Shown piece after piece: positions 1 through 6,125 of a stretch of 6,139 bases of DNA (positions within the stretch are counted from its first letter, which is position 1; every line of letters begins with the position of its first letter). This stretch comes from an uncultured Acetobacter sp. (GTDB lineage: Bacteria; Pseudomonadota; Alphaproteobacteria; Acetobacterales; Acetobacteraceae): contig NZ_CALLXM010000067.1 of NCBI RefSeq assembly GCF_937875265.1, positions 1-6,139 on the forward strand. Reading direction: 5' to 3'. Made by a program: the position numbers and the translations under genes. The notes beneath the pieces were generated by a model. That model was not told the origin of the DNA. It saw only the letters and a list, made by a program, of their open reading frames with translations, and ran no database searches.

Positions 1-404
1 CCAAAAATGATTGAGGGCACGGCGGCCAGAAGCTGCACAGCCATGCCAATCACCGCTGAGACAGCGGGAGGCGCTAAAGCCGTCAGCCAGAAGGCCGTAC
101 CAAACGCCAGCGGCACAGCGATAACCAGCCCCAGAAAGCTGCTGGCCAGCGTGCCGAACACCGGGGCAACCGCACCAAAATGCTGTGTAACCGGGTTCCA
201 GACAGCCGTAACAAAAAAGCTCGGACCAAAGGTGGAAAAAGCTTTCCATCCCCCGGTGACCATAACGGTGATGATGGCGCCCAGCACAATAAGCACGCTG
301 ATGCCCGTCAAAACGACCAGCGTTCTGAAAAGGGCGTCACCATCCCATCGGCGGGTTATTTGAGGCGTAGCAGCCTGTGTATGCTGCTCAGCGGATCCGT
401 CCAT
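1..404 (-). CDS. pstC: Phosphate ABC transporter permease PstC, N-terminal 134 residues (runs off left edge)
   Basis: This is the 5' end of the gene for one of the two inner-membrane permeases of the high-affinity PstSCAB phosphate importer; the rest lies outside the window. The start ATG at 404-402 follows a GGAG ribosome-binding site with five bases between. The first 23 residues are polar and cytoplasmic. A hydrophobic segment spans about residues 25-49 (TM1). A loop containing W53, W69 and P71 follows, then a second hydrophobic stretch from about 79 to 107. Residues 76-134 align by recall with E. coli PstC: FGAVAPVFGTLASSF matches YGALVPIYGTLVTSF, and QLLAAVPSIIFG matches ELLAAIPSIVYG, the conserved start of the permease core. 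The gene diverges from ilvD, so no pstS precedes it here; pstA, pstB and phoU would be expected further left. The family assignment is firm. The operon content is inference. Confidence 0.9.
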   Translation of the reverse strand, partial: MDGSAEQHTQAATPQITRRWDGDALFRTLVVLTGISVLIVLGAIITVMVTGGWKAFSTFGPSFFVTAVWNPVTQHFGAVAPVFGTLASSFLGLVIAVPLAFGTAFWLTALAPPAVSAVIGMAVQLLAAVPSIIF

Positions 405-409
405 CTGCA

Positions 410-413
410 CTCC
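410..413 (-). promoter_or_regulatory. Ribosome-binding site of pstC
   Basis: GGAG on the minus strand lies five bases before the ATG at 404. It supports this start over any upstream in-frame alternative. Confidence 0.6.
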
Positions 414-452
414 GTTCCGATCTACAGGTCGGGAAGTGGGAGCAATACTGGA

Positions 453-478
453 GCCCCCGGCTGCCTGCAACCGGAGGC
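453..478 (-). other. Possible hairpin in the pstC 5' leader
   Basis: Read on the minus strand, GCCTCCGG (478-471) pairs with CCGGGGGC (460-453) across a 10-base loop. The stem has eight pairs including one U-G wobble. On the plus strand the same position is a C-A mismatch, so the fold is better in the pstC transcript. No T-tract follows, so it is not an intrinsic terminator. Whether it matters for pstC expression is unknown. Confidence 0.35.
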
Positions 479-505
479 GTTAACAAACTCCTCCATACGC
501 AACAA

Positions 506-540
506 ATGTCATGAAACTGTAGCACTTTTACACCGATTAT
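506..540 (+). promoter_or_regulatory. Candidate PhoB box with downstream -10, reading toward ilvD
   Basis: Bases 506-523 (ATGTCATGAAACTGTAGC) match the classical Pho box CTGTCATAWAWCTGTCAY at 14 of 18 positions, counted by hand. They form two 7-base half-sites separated by four bases. Eleven bases later is GATTAT (535-540), 4 of 6 to TATAAT. This is the spacing expected where PhoB replaces a -35 element, and no good -35 hexamer is visible. Its presence beside pstC makes phosphate control plausible. The orientation, however, drives transcription toward ilvD, and no comparable box was found on the other strand. It could be a chance match or a box that acts on pstC in an unusual geometry. Confidence 0.45.
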
Positions 541-545
541 GTCCG

Positions 546-578
546 GCAGGGCCGCCCAGCACCCTGACACCGGCCTGC
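546..578 (+). other. Possible hairpin in the ilvD 5' leader
   Basis: GCAGGGCCG (546-554) pairs with CGGCCTGC (571-578) in eight pairs with one bulged G and a 16-base loop. Within that loop, GCACC (559-563) could instead pair with GGTGC (590-594), giving a competing or pseudoknotted fold. No run of T follows directly, and no Leu/Ile/Val-rich leader peptide is visible, so there is no evidence for classical attenuation. Confidence 0.25.
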
Positions 579-631
579 TTATGGAGTAAGGTGCCCGCCC
601 ATCTGTTTTTACAGTTTTGTTCTTATTGACC

Positions 632-637
632 AGAGAG
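632..637 (+). promoter_or_regulatory. Weak ribosome-binding site of ilvD
   Basis: AGAGAG ends eight bases before the ATG at 646. It is a poor Shine-Dalgarno match. The start is chosen mainly because the N-terminus (M, two residues, then YRS) lines up with E. coli IlvD. Confidence 0.4.
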
Positions 638-645
638 ACCCCGCA

Positions 646-2514
646 ATGGCCGGTTACCGTTCCCGCACCACCACCCATGGCCGCAATATGGCTGGCGCCC
701 GCAGCCTGTGGCGTGCCACGGGCATGAAGGATTCTGACTTCGGCAAACCGATTATTGCCGTTGCCAATTCCTTTACCCAGTTTGTGCCCGGCCATGTTCA
801 CCTGAAGGACATGGGCCAGCTTGTGTGTGAGGCCATTGCGGAAGCCGGTGGTGTTGGCCGCGAGTTCAATACCATTGCGGTGGATGACGGCATTGCCATG
901 GGCCACGGCGGGATGCTCTACAGCCTGCCCTCGCGTGAGCTGATTGCTGATGCCGTGGAATATATGGTCAACGCACATTGTGCCGATGCGCTGGTGTGCA
1001 TCAGCAACTGTGACAAGATTACTCCCGGTATGCTGATGGCCGCCATGCGGCTGAACATCCCGGCTATTTTTGTCTCCGGCGGCCCGATGGAAGCCGGACG
1101 TGTGACGCTGGCGGATATTGAGCAGCGGGCCGACCTCGTGACTTCCATGGTTGCGGCTGCCAACCCTAGCGTGAGTGAAGCAGACTCACAGGCCATTGAA
1201 CGCTCAGCCTGCCCCACCTGCGGTTCCTGCTCCGGCATGTTCACCGCCAACTCCATGAACTGCCTGACCGAAGCCCTTGGCCTCTCCCTGCCCGGCAACG
1301 GCACCCTTGTGGCAACCCACGCCGCACGACGTGAACTGTTTGTGGAAGCCGGCAAGCGCAGCGTTGAAATGGCCCGCCGCTTTTATGAGCAGGATGATGC
1401 CAGCGTGCTGCCCCGCAATATTGCCACCATGAAGGCGTTTGAAAACGCGATGTCTGTTGATATCGCCATGGGCGGTTCAACCAACACCGTTCTGCATCTG
1501 CTGGCCGCCGCCCATGAAGGAGAGGTGCCGTTTACCATGCAGGATATCGACCAGCTTTCCCGCAAGGTGCCGCATCTGTGCAAGGTGTCTCCCTCCCGCC
1601 CGGATGTGCATATGGAAGACATCCACCGGGCTGGCGGCATCCCCGCCATTATGGGTGAGCTGGACCGCCTTGGCCTGCTGCATAACGAAATCCCGATGGT
1701 CCATGCGCCGTCTCTGAAAGACGGGCTGGCCGAATGGGACATCCGCGCCCCTGCCGGTGCTGGCAACAGCAAGGCAAACGACTTCTTCCGGGCTGCCCCC
1801 GGTGGTGTGCGCACCACGCAGGCGTTCTCCCAGTCCAGCCTGTATAAAGAACTGGATACAGACCAGGAAAACGGGGCCATCCGTGACGGCGTGCATGCTT
1901 ACAGTCAGGATGGTGGTCTGGCCGTGCTGTATGGCAATCTGGCCGAAGACGGTGCGATTGTGAAAACCGCCGGTGTGGTTGCAGGGCTTGAAACGTTCTC
2001 TGGCCCGGCCCGCATTTTTGAAAGTCAGGATGATGCAGTAGCCGCCATTCTGGGTAACAAAATTCAGGCCGGTGATGTGGTGGTCATCCGGTATGAAGGC
2101 CCCAAAGGCGGCCCCGGCATGCAGGAAATGCTGTACCCGACCAGCTACCTGAAATCCAAAGGGCTGGCAGAAAAATGCGCCCTGATTACCGATGGTCGCT
2201 TTTCCGGTGGCAGCTCGGGCCTGTCTATTGGCCACATCTCTCCGGAAGCGGGTGAAGGCGGCATTATTGGTCTGGTGGAAGAAGGGGACCGGATTGAAAT
2301 CGACATCCCCAACCGTCGTCTGGCCGTGGCCGTGGCAGACAGCGAACTTTCTTCCCGCCGTGAACGGATGGATGACAAAGGGGATGCCGCATGGCAGCCC
2401 AAACGCGACCGTGTTGTTTCCACCGCCCTTAAAGCCTACGCCGCGCTGACCACCAGTGCCGCCCGTGGCGCTGTGCGTGACCTGAGCCAGTTGACCCGGC
2501 GCGTGCCCCGGTAA
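646..2514 (+). CDS. ilvD: Dihydroxy-acid dehydratase
   Basis: This cytoplasmic iron-sulfur enzyme dehydrates 2,3-dihydroxy-isovalerate and 2,3-dihydroxy-3-methylvalerate to the 2-oxo acids that become valine, leucine, pantothenate and isoleucine. The 622 residues resemble E. coli IlvD (616) over their whole length. Visible signatures are TTTHGRNMAGAR near the N-terminus, CDKITPGM (residues 122-129), CPTCGSCSGMFTANSMNCL (189-207) and DGRFSGGSSGLSIGH (516-530). By alignment with the family, the metal and cluster ligands are D81, C122, D123, K124 (carbamylated), C195 and E494. S520 is the likely catalytic base. The position that is Cys in the [2Fe-2S] plant/mycobacterial type is absent (PGH at 48-50), as in E. 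coli. The gene is intact, diverges from pstC, and ends at a strong terminator, so it is probably monocistronic. Confidence 0.97.
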   Translation: MAGYRSRTTTHGRNMAGARSLWRATGMKDSDFGKPIIAVANSFTQFVPGHVHLKDMGQLVCEAIAEAGGVGREFNTIAVDDGIAMGHGGMLYSLPSRELIADAVEYMVNAHCADALVCISNCDKITPGMLMAAMRLNIPAIFVSGGPMEAGRVTLADIEQRADLVTSMVAAANPSVSEADSQAIERSACPTCGSCSGMFTANSMNCLTEALGLSLPGNGTLVATHAARRELFVEAGKRSVEMARRFYEQDDASVLPRNIATMKAFENAMSVDIAMGGSTNTVLHLLAAAHEGEVPFTMQDIDQLSRKVPHLCKVSPSRPDVHMEDIHRAGGIPAIMGELDRLGLLHNEIPMVHAPSLKDGLAEWDIRAPAGAGNSKANDFFRAAPGGVRTTQAFSQSSLYKELDTDQENGAIRDGVHAYSQDGGLAVLYGNLAEDGAIVKTAGVVAGLETFSGPARIFESQDDAVAAILGNKIQAGDVVVIRYEGPKGGPGMQEMLYPTSYLKSKGLAEKCALITDGRFSGGSSGLSIGHISPEAGEGGIIGLVEEGDRIEIDIPNRRLAVAVADSELSSRRERMDDKGDAAWQPKRDRVVSTALKAYAALTTSAARGAVRDLSQLTRRVPR

Positions 2515-2542
2515 AACTCTTTAAGACAAGAACACAGCTTTT

Positions 2543-2577
2543 GGGAGGCCGGACCTGCTCCGGCCTCCCGCCTTTTT
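2543..2577 (+). terminator. Intrinsic terminator of ilvD
   Basis: GGGAGGCCGG (2543-2552) and CCGGCCTCCC (2560-2569) form a perfect 10-bp GC-rich stem with a 7-base loop, followed by GCC and five T. It begins 29 bases after the ilvD stop. The T-tract overlaps the stop codon of the convergent aminotransferase gene (2576-2578). On the minus strand the same stem is followed by AAAAGC, so it is a weaker terminator in that direction, although it may still mark the 3' end of that transcript. Confidence 0.9.
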
Positions 2578-3670
2578 AAGCTGCAAAAATCTGTTTGAGT
2601 GCAGCAATAACGCGCGTTACCTCTGGTTCTGTTCCAACAGAAATCCGTAGCCAGTCATTCAGCGGCGCAAACGGACGCGCCATAACAATCCCCAGCTTTG
2701 CAAAACGGTCCCGCACATCAGCCACTGGTTGAGGGCTCTGGAAAAACACAAAATTCGCTTCGCTCTCTGTGTGTTTGAGATGCAGGCTATCCAACGTGTT
2801 TGTCAGCCGTGCACGGCCTGCAGCAATACGGTCATGCACGGAACGGGTCCAGCTCTGGTCTTCCAGAGACGCACTCGCGGCACTGATAGCAAGGCGACCG
2901 ATCCCATGCGGGTTTCCAAACCCTGCGTCACGCAACGCCGCAGCTAACGGACGTGGGGCCAGAAGATACCCAATAGGCAAACCCGCGAGCCCATGAATTT
3001 TGTCAAATGTTCTGAAAACAGCGACATTTTCCCCTTGCCGCGTGAGGGACACCGCACTGCGTGCCGTGCTTGCATATTCAAGATATGCTTCATCCACAAT
3101 AACCAGTGTCTTCCGTGAGGTTTCACGAAGGAAAGCTTCAAAAACATCGGGGGGTGATGCCGTGCCACTCGGATTATGCGGGTTAACCAGATAAAGCGCC
3201 TTGGTCTCCGGTGTAATGGCTTTTGCAAGAGCAGGCAGATCATTCCTTAAAGACGCATCCAGAGGAACGCCAACACCCGTTAACCCGGCGGGCTTCCCTG
3301 CATCCACAAGCGCCATGTAACCCGGTTTGGAATAAACAATTGTGCCCCCCAGTGGTTTACTGGAGGCCAGAAACAGCCCGAGAAGTTCAAGGAGCTCCCC
3401 AAGAATAACCTGCTCAGGCGCAACGTTTTCAAGTTTAGCAATCTGCTCCACAAACTGGTCGGCTGAAACGCTGTCTCCGTAGCGATTGGCGTTTTTAAGC
3501 TGAGCTGCCAGAGCCCGCTCTGCCTTTGGAGACGGACCGAACGGATTTTCGTTAAGTGCAACTTCCAGAACCGGCTGCCTGGATGTTGCTGCCTGCCCGC
3601 GCGAGACGGAGGCCAGTAATGCCGCTGAGGCCGTGAAGGAAAAAAGCTGACGCTTGGTAATCTGAGACAT
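2576..3670 (-). CDS. Exported HisC-like PLP-dependent aminotransferase, atypical cofactor site
   Basis: A 364-residue fold-type-I (class I/II) aminotransferase related to histidinol-phosphate aminotransferases. Family signatures are NENPFGPSP (40-48), NPHNPSGT (163-170), VIVDEAYLEY (190-199), the Schiff-base lysine K224 in TFDKIHGLAGLPIGY, and WLRISVG (340-346) with the likely substrate-carboxylate R342. N166, D193 and Y196 are the expected PLP-ring contacts. The N-terminus is an export signal: TKRQLF (5-10), a hydrophobic stretch to about 22, and probable cleavage near GQAA (25-28). The K-R pair resembles a variant Tat motif. Three phosphate-cup elements differ from typical HisC: the Gly/Ser loop is GELLELL (91-97), the Ser before K224 is D223, and the usual Arg is P232. 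An AGGA ribosome-binding site lies nine bases before the ATG. The gene follows the TonB receptor gene by 69 bases and is probably cotranscribed. The substrate is unknown; a role in histidine synthesis is unlikely for an exported protein. Confidence 0.85.
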   Translation of the reverse strand: MSQITKRQLFSFTASAALLASVSRGQAATSRQPVLEVALNENPFGPSPKAERALAAQLKNANRYGDSVSADQFVEQIAKLENVAPEQVILGELLELLGLFLASSKPLGGTIVYSKPGYMALVDAGKPAGLTGVGVPLDASLRNDLPALAKAITPETKALYLVNPHNPSGTASPPDVFEAFLRETSRKTLVIVDEAYLEYASTARSAVSLTRQGENVAVFRTFDKIHGLAGLPIGYLLAPRPLAAALRDAGFGNPHGIGRLAISAASASLEDQSWTRSVHDRIAAGRARLTNTLDSLHLKHTESEANFVFFQSPQPVADVRDRFAKLGIVMARPFAPLNDWLRISVGTEPEVTRVIAALKQIFAA

Positions 3671-3676
3671 TATTTT

Positions 3677-3683
3677 CTATCCT
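3677..3683 (-). promoter_or_regulatory. Ribosome-binding site of the aminotransferase gene
   Basis: AGGATAG on the minus strand precedes the ATG at 3670. It fixes the start that includes the signal peptide, which supports the signal being real. Confidence 0.55.
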
Positions 3684-3713
3684 GGTCCTGCAAAGTGCGA
3701 TGCATGCGGAAGG

Positions 3714-3735
3714 AAAGGCTCGTATCAGAGCCTTT
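3714..3735 (-). other. Intercistronic hairpin between receptor and aminotransferase genes
   Basis: AAAGGCTC and GAGCCTTT form a perfect 8-bp stem around a 6-base loop, starting four bases after the receptor stop codon (TGA, 3742-3740). On the minus strand the last stem bases TTT are followed by CCTTCC, a poor T-tract. A partial terminator or an mRNA-end stabiliser that lowers expression of the downstream aminotransferase relative to the receptor is plausible. A full stop is less likely, because no separate promoter is evident in the remaining spacer of about 40 bases. Confidence 0.5.
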
Positions 3736-3739
3736 GGTG

Positions 3740-6112
3740 TCAGAGCTGATAAGAGGCCTGAGCATAATAAAATCCGCCGTTAACCCCGATCTGGCTTGCT
3801 GCACCATCATATTTTCCTGACCCGTAATAGCCATTCGCCGCAGGAATTCGGCTGGGGTAGCTGTTGAAAAGGTTATTCGCCCCCAGAGCAAGACGCAGTT
3901 TTTCAATGGGCTTATAGCCAACTTCAAAATTGGTTATCCAGCGGGGCTGATTGTAAACACGGTTAAAATTCGTGGCAGAATACGCATATGGCCCTTCGTA
4001 CCACGTCATTTCATCAGCCGTCTGACCGAAACGCTGTTCATGCAGACTGACATCCCATGTGCCGGAAGCAGACTGCCAGTGCCCACCAAAAACAATGCGG
4101 TTTTTGGGTGTGCTGCTTGTCAGATACGCTGCCGTCTGGGCATTGAGCGCGGATAGGCCGTTTGCCAGCGTATTAACGTGCCTTATGCTGGTATAATTCA
4201 CATTCAGCGATGCATCCCAGTCCACTGTTCCAACGCGCCCGAATGCTGTGCGATAGGTTGCCGCCAGATCAACCCCACGCGTTCTGGTCGCAGCCGCATT
4301 TGTGAAGAACGATGCAGACACATCCTCCGGAGCAAGAGAGGAAGACACCGCAATGCCCTGTATCCGCAAAGCTTCCAGTGCAGCATTCCCTGAAACCCCC
4401 GGCCCGGTGACAATGCGGTCCCGAATATCAATCTGATACGCATCCAGCGTGATGTGCAGGCGTTTGAGCGGTGAATAAACCAGCCCCGCTGTCAGGTTTG
4501 TCGCATATTCCGGTTTCAGGGGCGTTGCACCAAGCTGGCGGGCCGCAGCCGAGTTTGCTGCAAGTGTACCACTGGCACTTTCTGGCCCGACTGCAAGAGC
4601 GCTATAATATTCATTGGCAAGGCTGGGTGCACGGGTACCTGTACTGAAGGTTGCTCGCGCCGCCAGTTTGGGCGTGATGTCATAGCGCGTAGAGGCTTTG
4701 CCATTATAGGTATTTCCAAAATCCGTATAATGCTCATAACGCCCGGCAAGTTCAGCCTGCCAGTTTTTGGTAAGGCGCGCTGAAAGGTCCAGATAGGTGC
4801 TGTAAACCACACGGGAATGCGGCCCTGCATTGGAAGGCAGAAGCCCGGCCTGAGCCTGCGTGCCGCCATACAGATAAGATGCGGGACTCCCCACACCAGT
4901 TCCATAGGTTTCAAACCGATGAGAAATACCAGTCGCAATGGTCAAAGGACCTGAAAGGCCTTTTATTTTTACAGATTTTGTAAGATCAAACGTGTTGTTC
5001 AGCTGTGTGGTGGAGTAATCTGCCAGATGGACAGAAAGCGGGCTGGAACCGGTTGCATCATACAGGCCACTGTTAAGCGTATTGTTCAGGTTACTGTTAA
5101 TAAAGTCCCCGCCGTAATTTGAGCTGAGGTCCCAGTGCCAGCCTAAAAAGTTATTCCCGCGCAGGCCCACGGCTGCGGAAAAATCATTTTCAGTCGCTGT
5201 TTCACGCGGGGTAAAACCATTGGGGTAGACTGCGGGAAAGCGGCTTGGAACACGATAAACCTGCATCACATCTGTATAACGATGCGCGTATGTTTCCGTC
5301 GTGTAGGCTTCAATCCCGTTTTCAAACGTATAGCCTGCATTAAGGGCCGCATCGTACCGGGTTGTTGACGGGTCCCCTACAACACGCAGCGTGTCCGTGC
5401 CTGTGCGGTTGTCTATCCCGCTTCTGAACGTGTGGTCCTGATGCCTATAATCAAAGCTGAGATCAACAAAGCCGGATGATCCGATTTTGAGGCCCTTCTC
5501 TGCCCCGGCCTGAACAACAAAGCCGTCGCCTTCATAGGTCTGGCCAATCTGGCTGCGTGCACTGCCACCGTGATCAGCTTTTTTCAAAATAATGTTAACC
5601 ACACCCGCAATTGCATCAGACCCATACTGAGCCGCAGCACCATCACGCAGCACTTCAATATGGTCGATCAGTTCAGGCGCAATCAGGTCAATATCTGTCG
5701 GGGTGGCACCATCTGCAAAACCATCCGTATATAAATAGGATGAATTATGCCGACGCTTTCCATTCACCAGCACCAGTGTCTGGTTAGGGTTCAGGCCACG
5801 AAGACTGATAAAATCCGTTGGTGCACCATCAAACTGCCCAACAGCCGGACGTGTGACGGACGGCAAAAGCTGCGCAAGAGCTGCTGTCGCGTTTGTCTGC
5901 CCCGTATTGAGCATGTCGCGGTTGCTCACAACATCAACGGGGGAAAGACTATCCCGCTCCTTCTTGTTCGCCTCACGCGTGCCGGTGACGATAACGCTCT
6001 CATTGTCTGGCTCTGCGCCTGAAGACGCACTGGCCAGCGCCTGACCAGAGCAGGACAGTGCGGTGCAGGTAAGAGAGACCCAAAATGTGCCTCTGATCTG
6101 ACGCCGCTTCAT
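3740..6112 (-). CDS. TonB-dependent outer-membrane receptor
   Basis: A 790-residue TonB-dependent receptor that would bind a ligand outside the cell and pull it through the outer membrane using TonB-ExbBD energy. A Sec signal peptide (MKRRQIR, hydrophobic core about 9-26, cleavage near QALA at 24-27) leads into a TonB-box-like segment ESVIVTGTRE (38-47). The plug domain covers about 55-178, with FISLRGLNPNQTLVLVNGKRRH (101-122) and the hallmark RDGAAAQYGSDAIAGVVNI (156-174). The rest is the 22-strand beta-barrel region, including RAPSLANEYY (494-503) and GANNLFNSYPSR (744-755). The protein ends YQL, with Leu in place of the usual terminal Phe. Mature cysteines are absent. The start ATG at 6112 follows AAGGAAG. 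The ligand cannot be read from the sequence. The exported aminotransferase gene downstream hints at an amino-bearing ligand such as a siderophore, peptide or amino-acid derivative. Confidence 0.93.
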   Translation of the reverse strand: MKRRQIRGTFWVSLTCTALSCSGQALASASSGAEPDNESVIVTGTREANKKERDSLSPVDVVSNRDMLNTGQTNATAALAQLLPSVTRPAVGQFDGAPTDFISLRGLNPNQTLVLVNGKRRHNSSYLYTDGFADGATPTDIDLIAPELIDHIEVLRDGAAAQYGSDAIAGVVNIILKKADHGGSARSQIGQTYEGDGFVVQAGAEKGLKIGSSGFVDLSFDYRHQDHTFRSGIDNRTGTDTLRVVGDPSTTRYDAALNAGYTFENGIEAYTTETYAHRYTDVMQVYRVPSRFPAVYPNGFTPRETATENDFSAAVGLRGNNFLGWHWDLSSNYGGDFINSNLNNTLNSGLYDATGSSPLSVHLADYSTTQLNNTFDLTKSVKIKGLSGPLTIATGISHRFETYGTGVGSPASYLYGGTQAQAGLLPSNAGPHSRVVYSTYLDLSARLTKNWQAELAGRYEHYTDFGNTYNGKASTRYDITPKLAARATFSTGTRAPSLANEYYSALAVGPESASGTLAANSAAARQLGATPLKPEYATNLTAGLVYSPLKRLHITLDAYQIDIRDRIVTGPGVSGNAALEALRIQGIAVSSSLAPEDVSASFFTNAAATRTRGVDLAATYRTAFGRVGTVDWDASLNVNYTSIRHVNTLANGLSALNAQTAAYLTSSTPKNRIVFGGHWQSASGTWDVSLHEQRFGQTADEMTWYEGPYAYSATNFNRVYNQPRWITNFEVGYKPIEKLRLALGANNLFNSYPSRIPAANGYYGSGKYDGAASQIGVNGGFYYAQASYQL

Positions 6113-6118
6113 GATGGT

Positions 6119-6125
6119 CTTCCTT
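6119..6125 (-). promoter_or_regulatory. Ribosome-binding site of the TonB-dependent receptor gene
   Basis: AAGGAAG on the minus strand; its AGGA core ends eight bases before the ATG at 6112. Only 27 bases upstream of the start are in the window, so the promoter and any Fur-type operator cannot be judged. Confidence 0.6.

Noticed and set aside
7..363. A 118-codon plus-strand frame at the left edge
   Set aside because: It is the complement of pstC, whose translation matches the PstC family clearly.
539..589. A 16-codon frame as an ilv attenuator leader peptide
   Set aside because: It has only two Leu and no Ile or Val, no convincing ribosome-binding site, and no terminator hairpin with a T-tract after it.
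388..978. A 196-codon minus-strand frame spanning the ilvD start and the intergenic region
   Set aside because: It overlaps both pstC and ilvD, both firmly identified, and its peptide resembles no family. An internal TTG with GGAGGAG nearby has only three bases of spacing, so a leader peptide from there is not supported.
1477..2235. A 252-codon open frame on the minus strand inside ilvD
   Set aside because: It lies antisense to conserved ilvD sequence, shows no recognisable domain, and is explained by codon bias of the overlapping gene.
2576..3670. Calling the aminotransferase biosynthetic HisC
   Set aside because: The family resemblance is real, but the export signal, the TonB receptor neighbour and the altered phosphate-binding residues argue against a cytoplasmic histidine-pathway enzyme.
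4516..4938. A 140-codon minus-strand frame inside the TonB receptor gene
   Set aside because: It is a shifted frame of the intact receptor gene with no start signal or family features.
6050..6052. Cys21 of the receptor as a lipoprotein attachment site
   Set aside because: The preceding residues are A-L-S, a poor lipobox, and the protein continues as a standard TonB-dependent receptor with a normal Ala-x-Ala-type cleavage region a few residues later.
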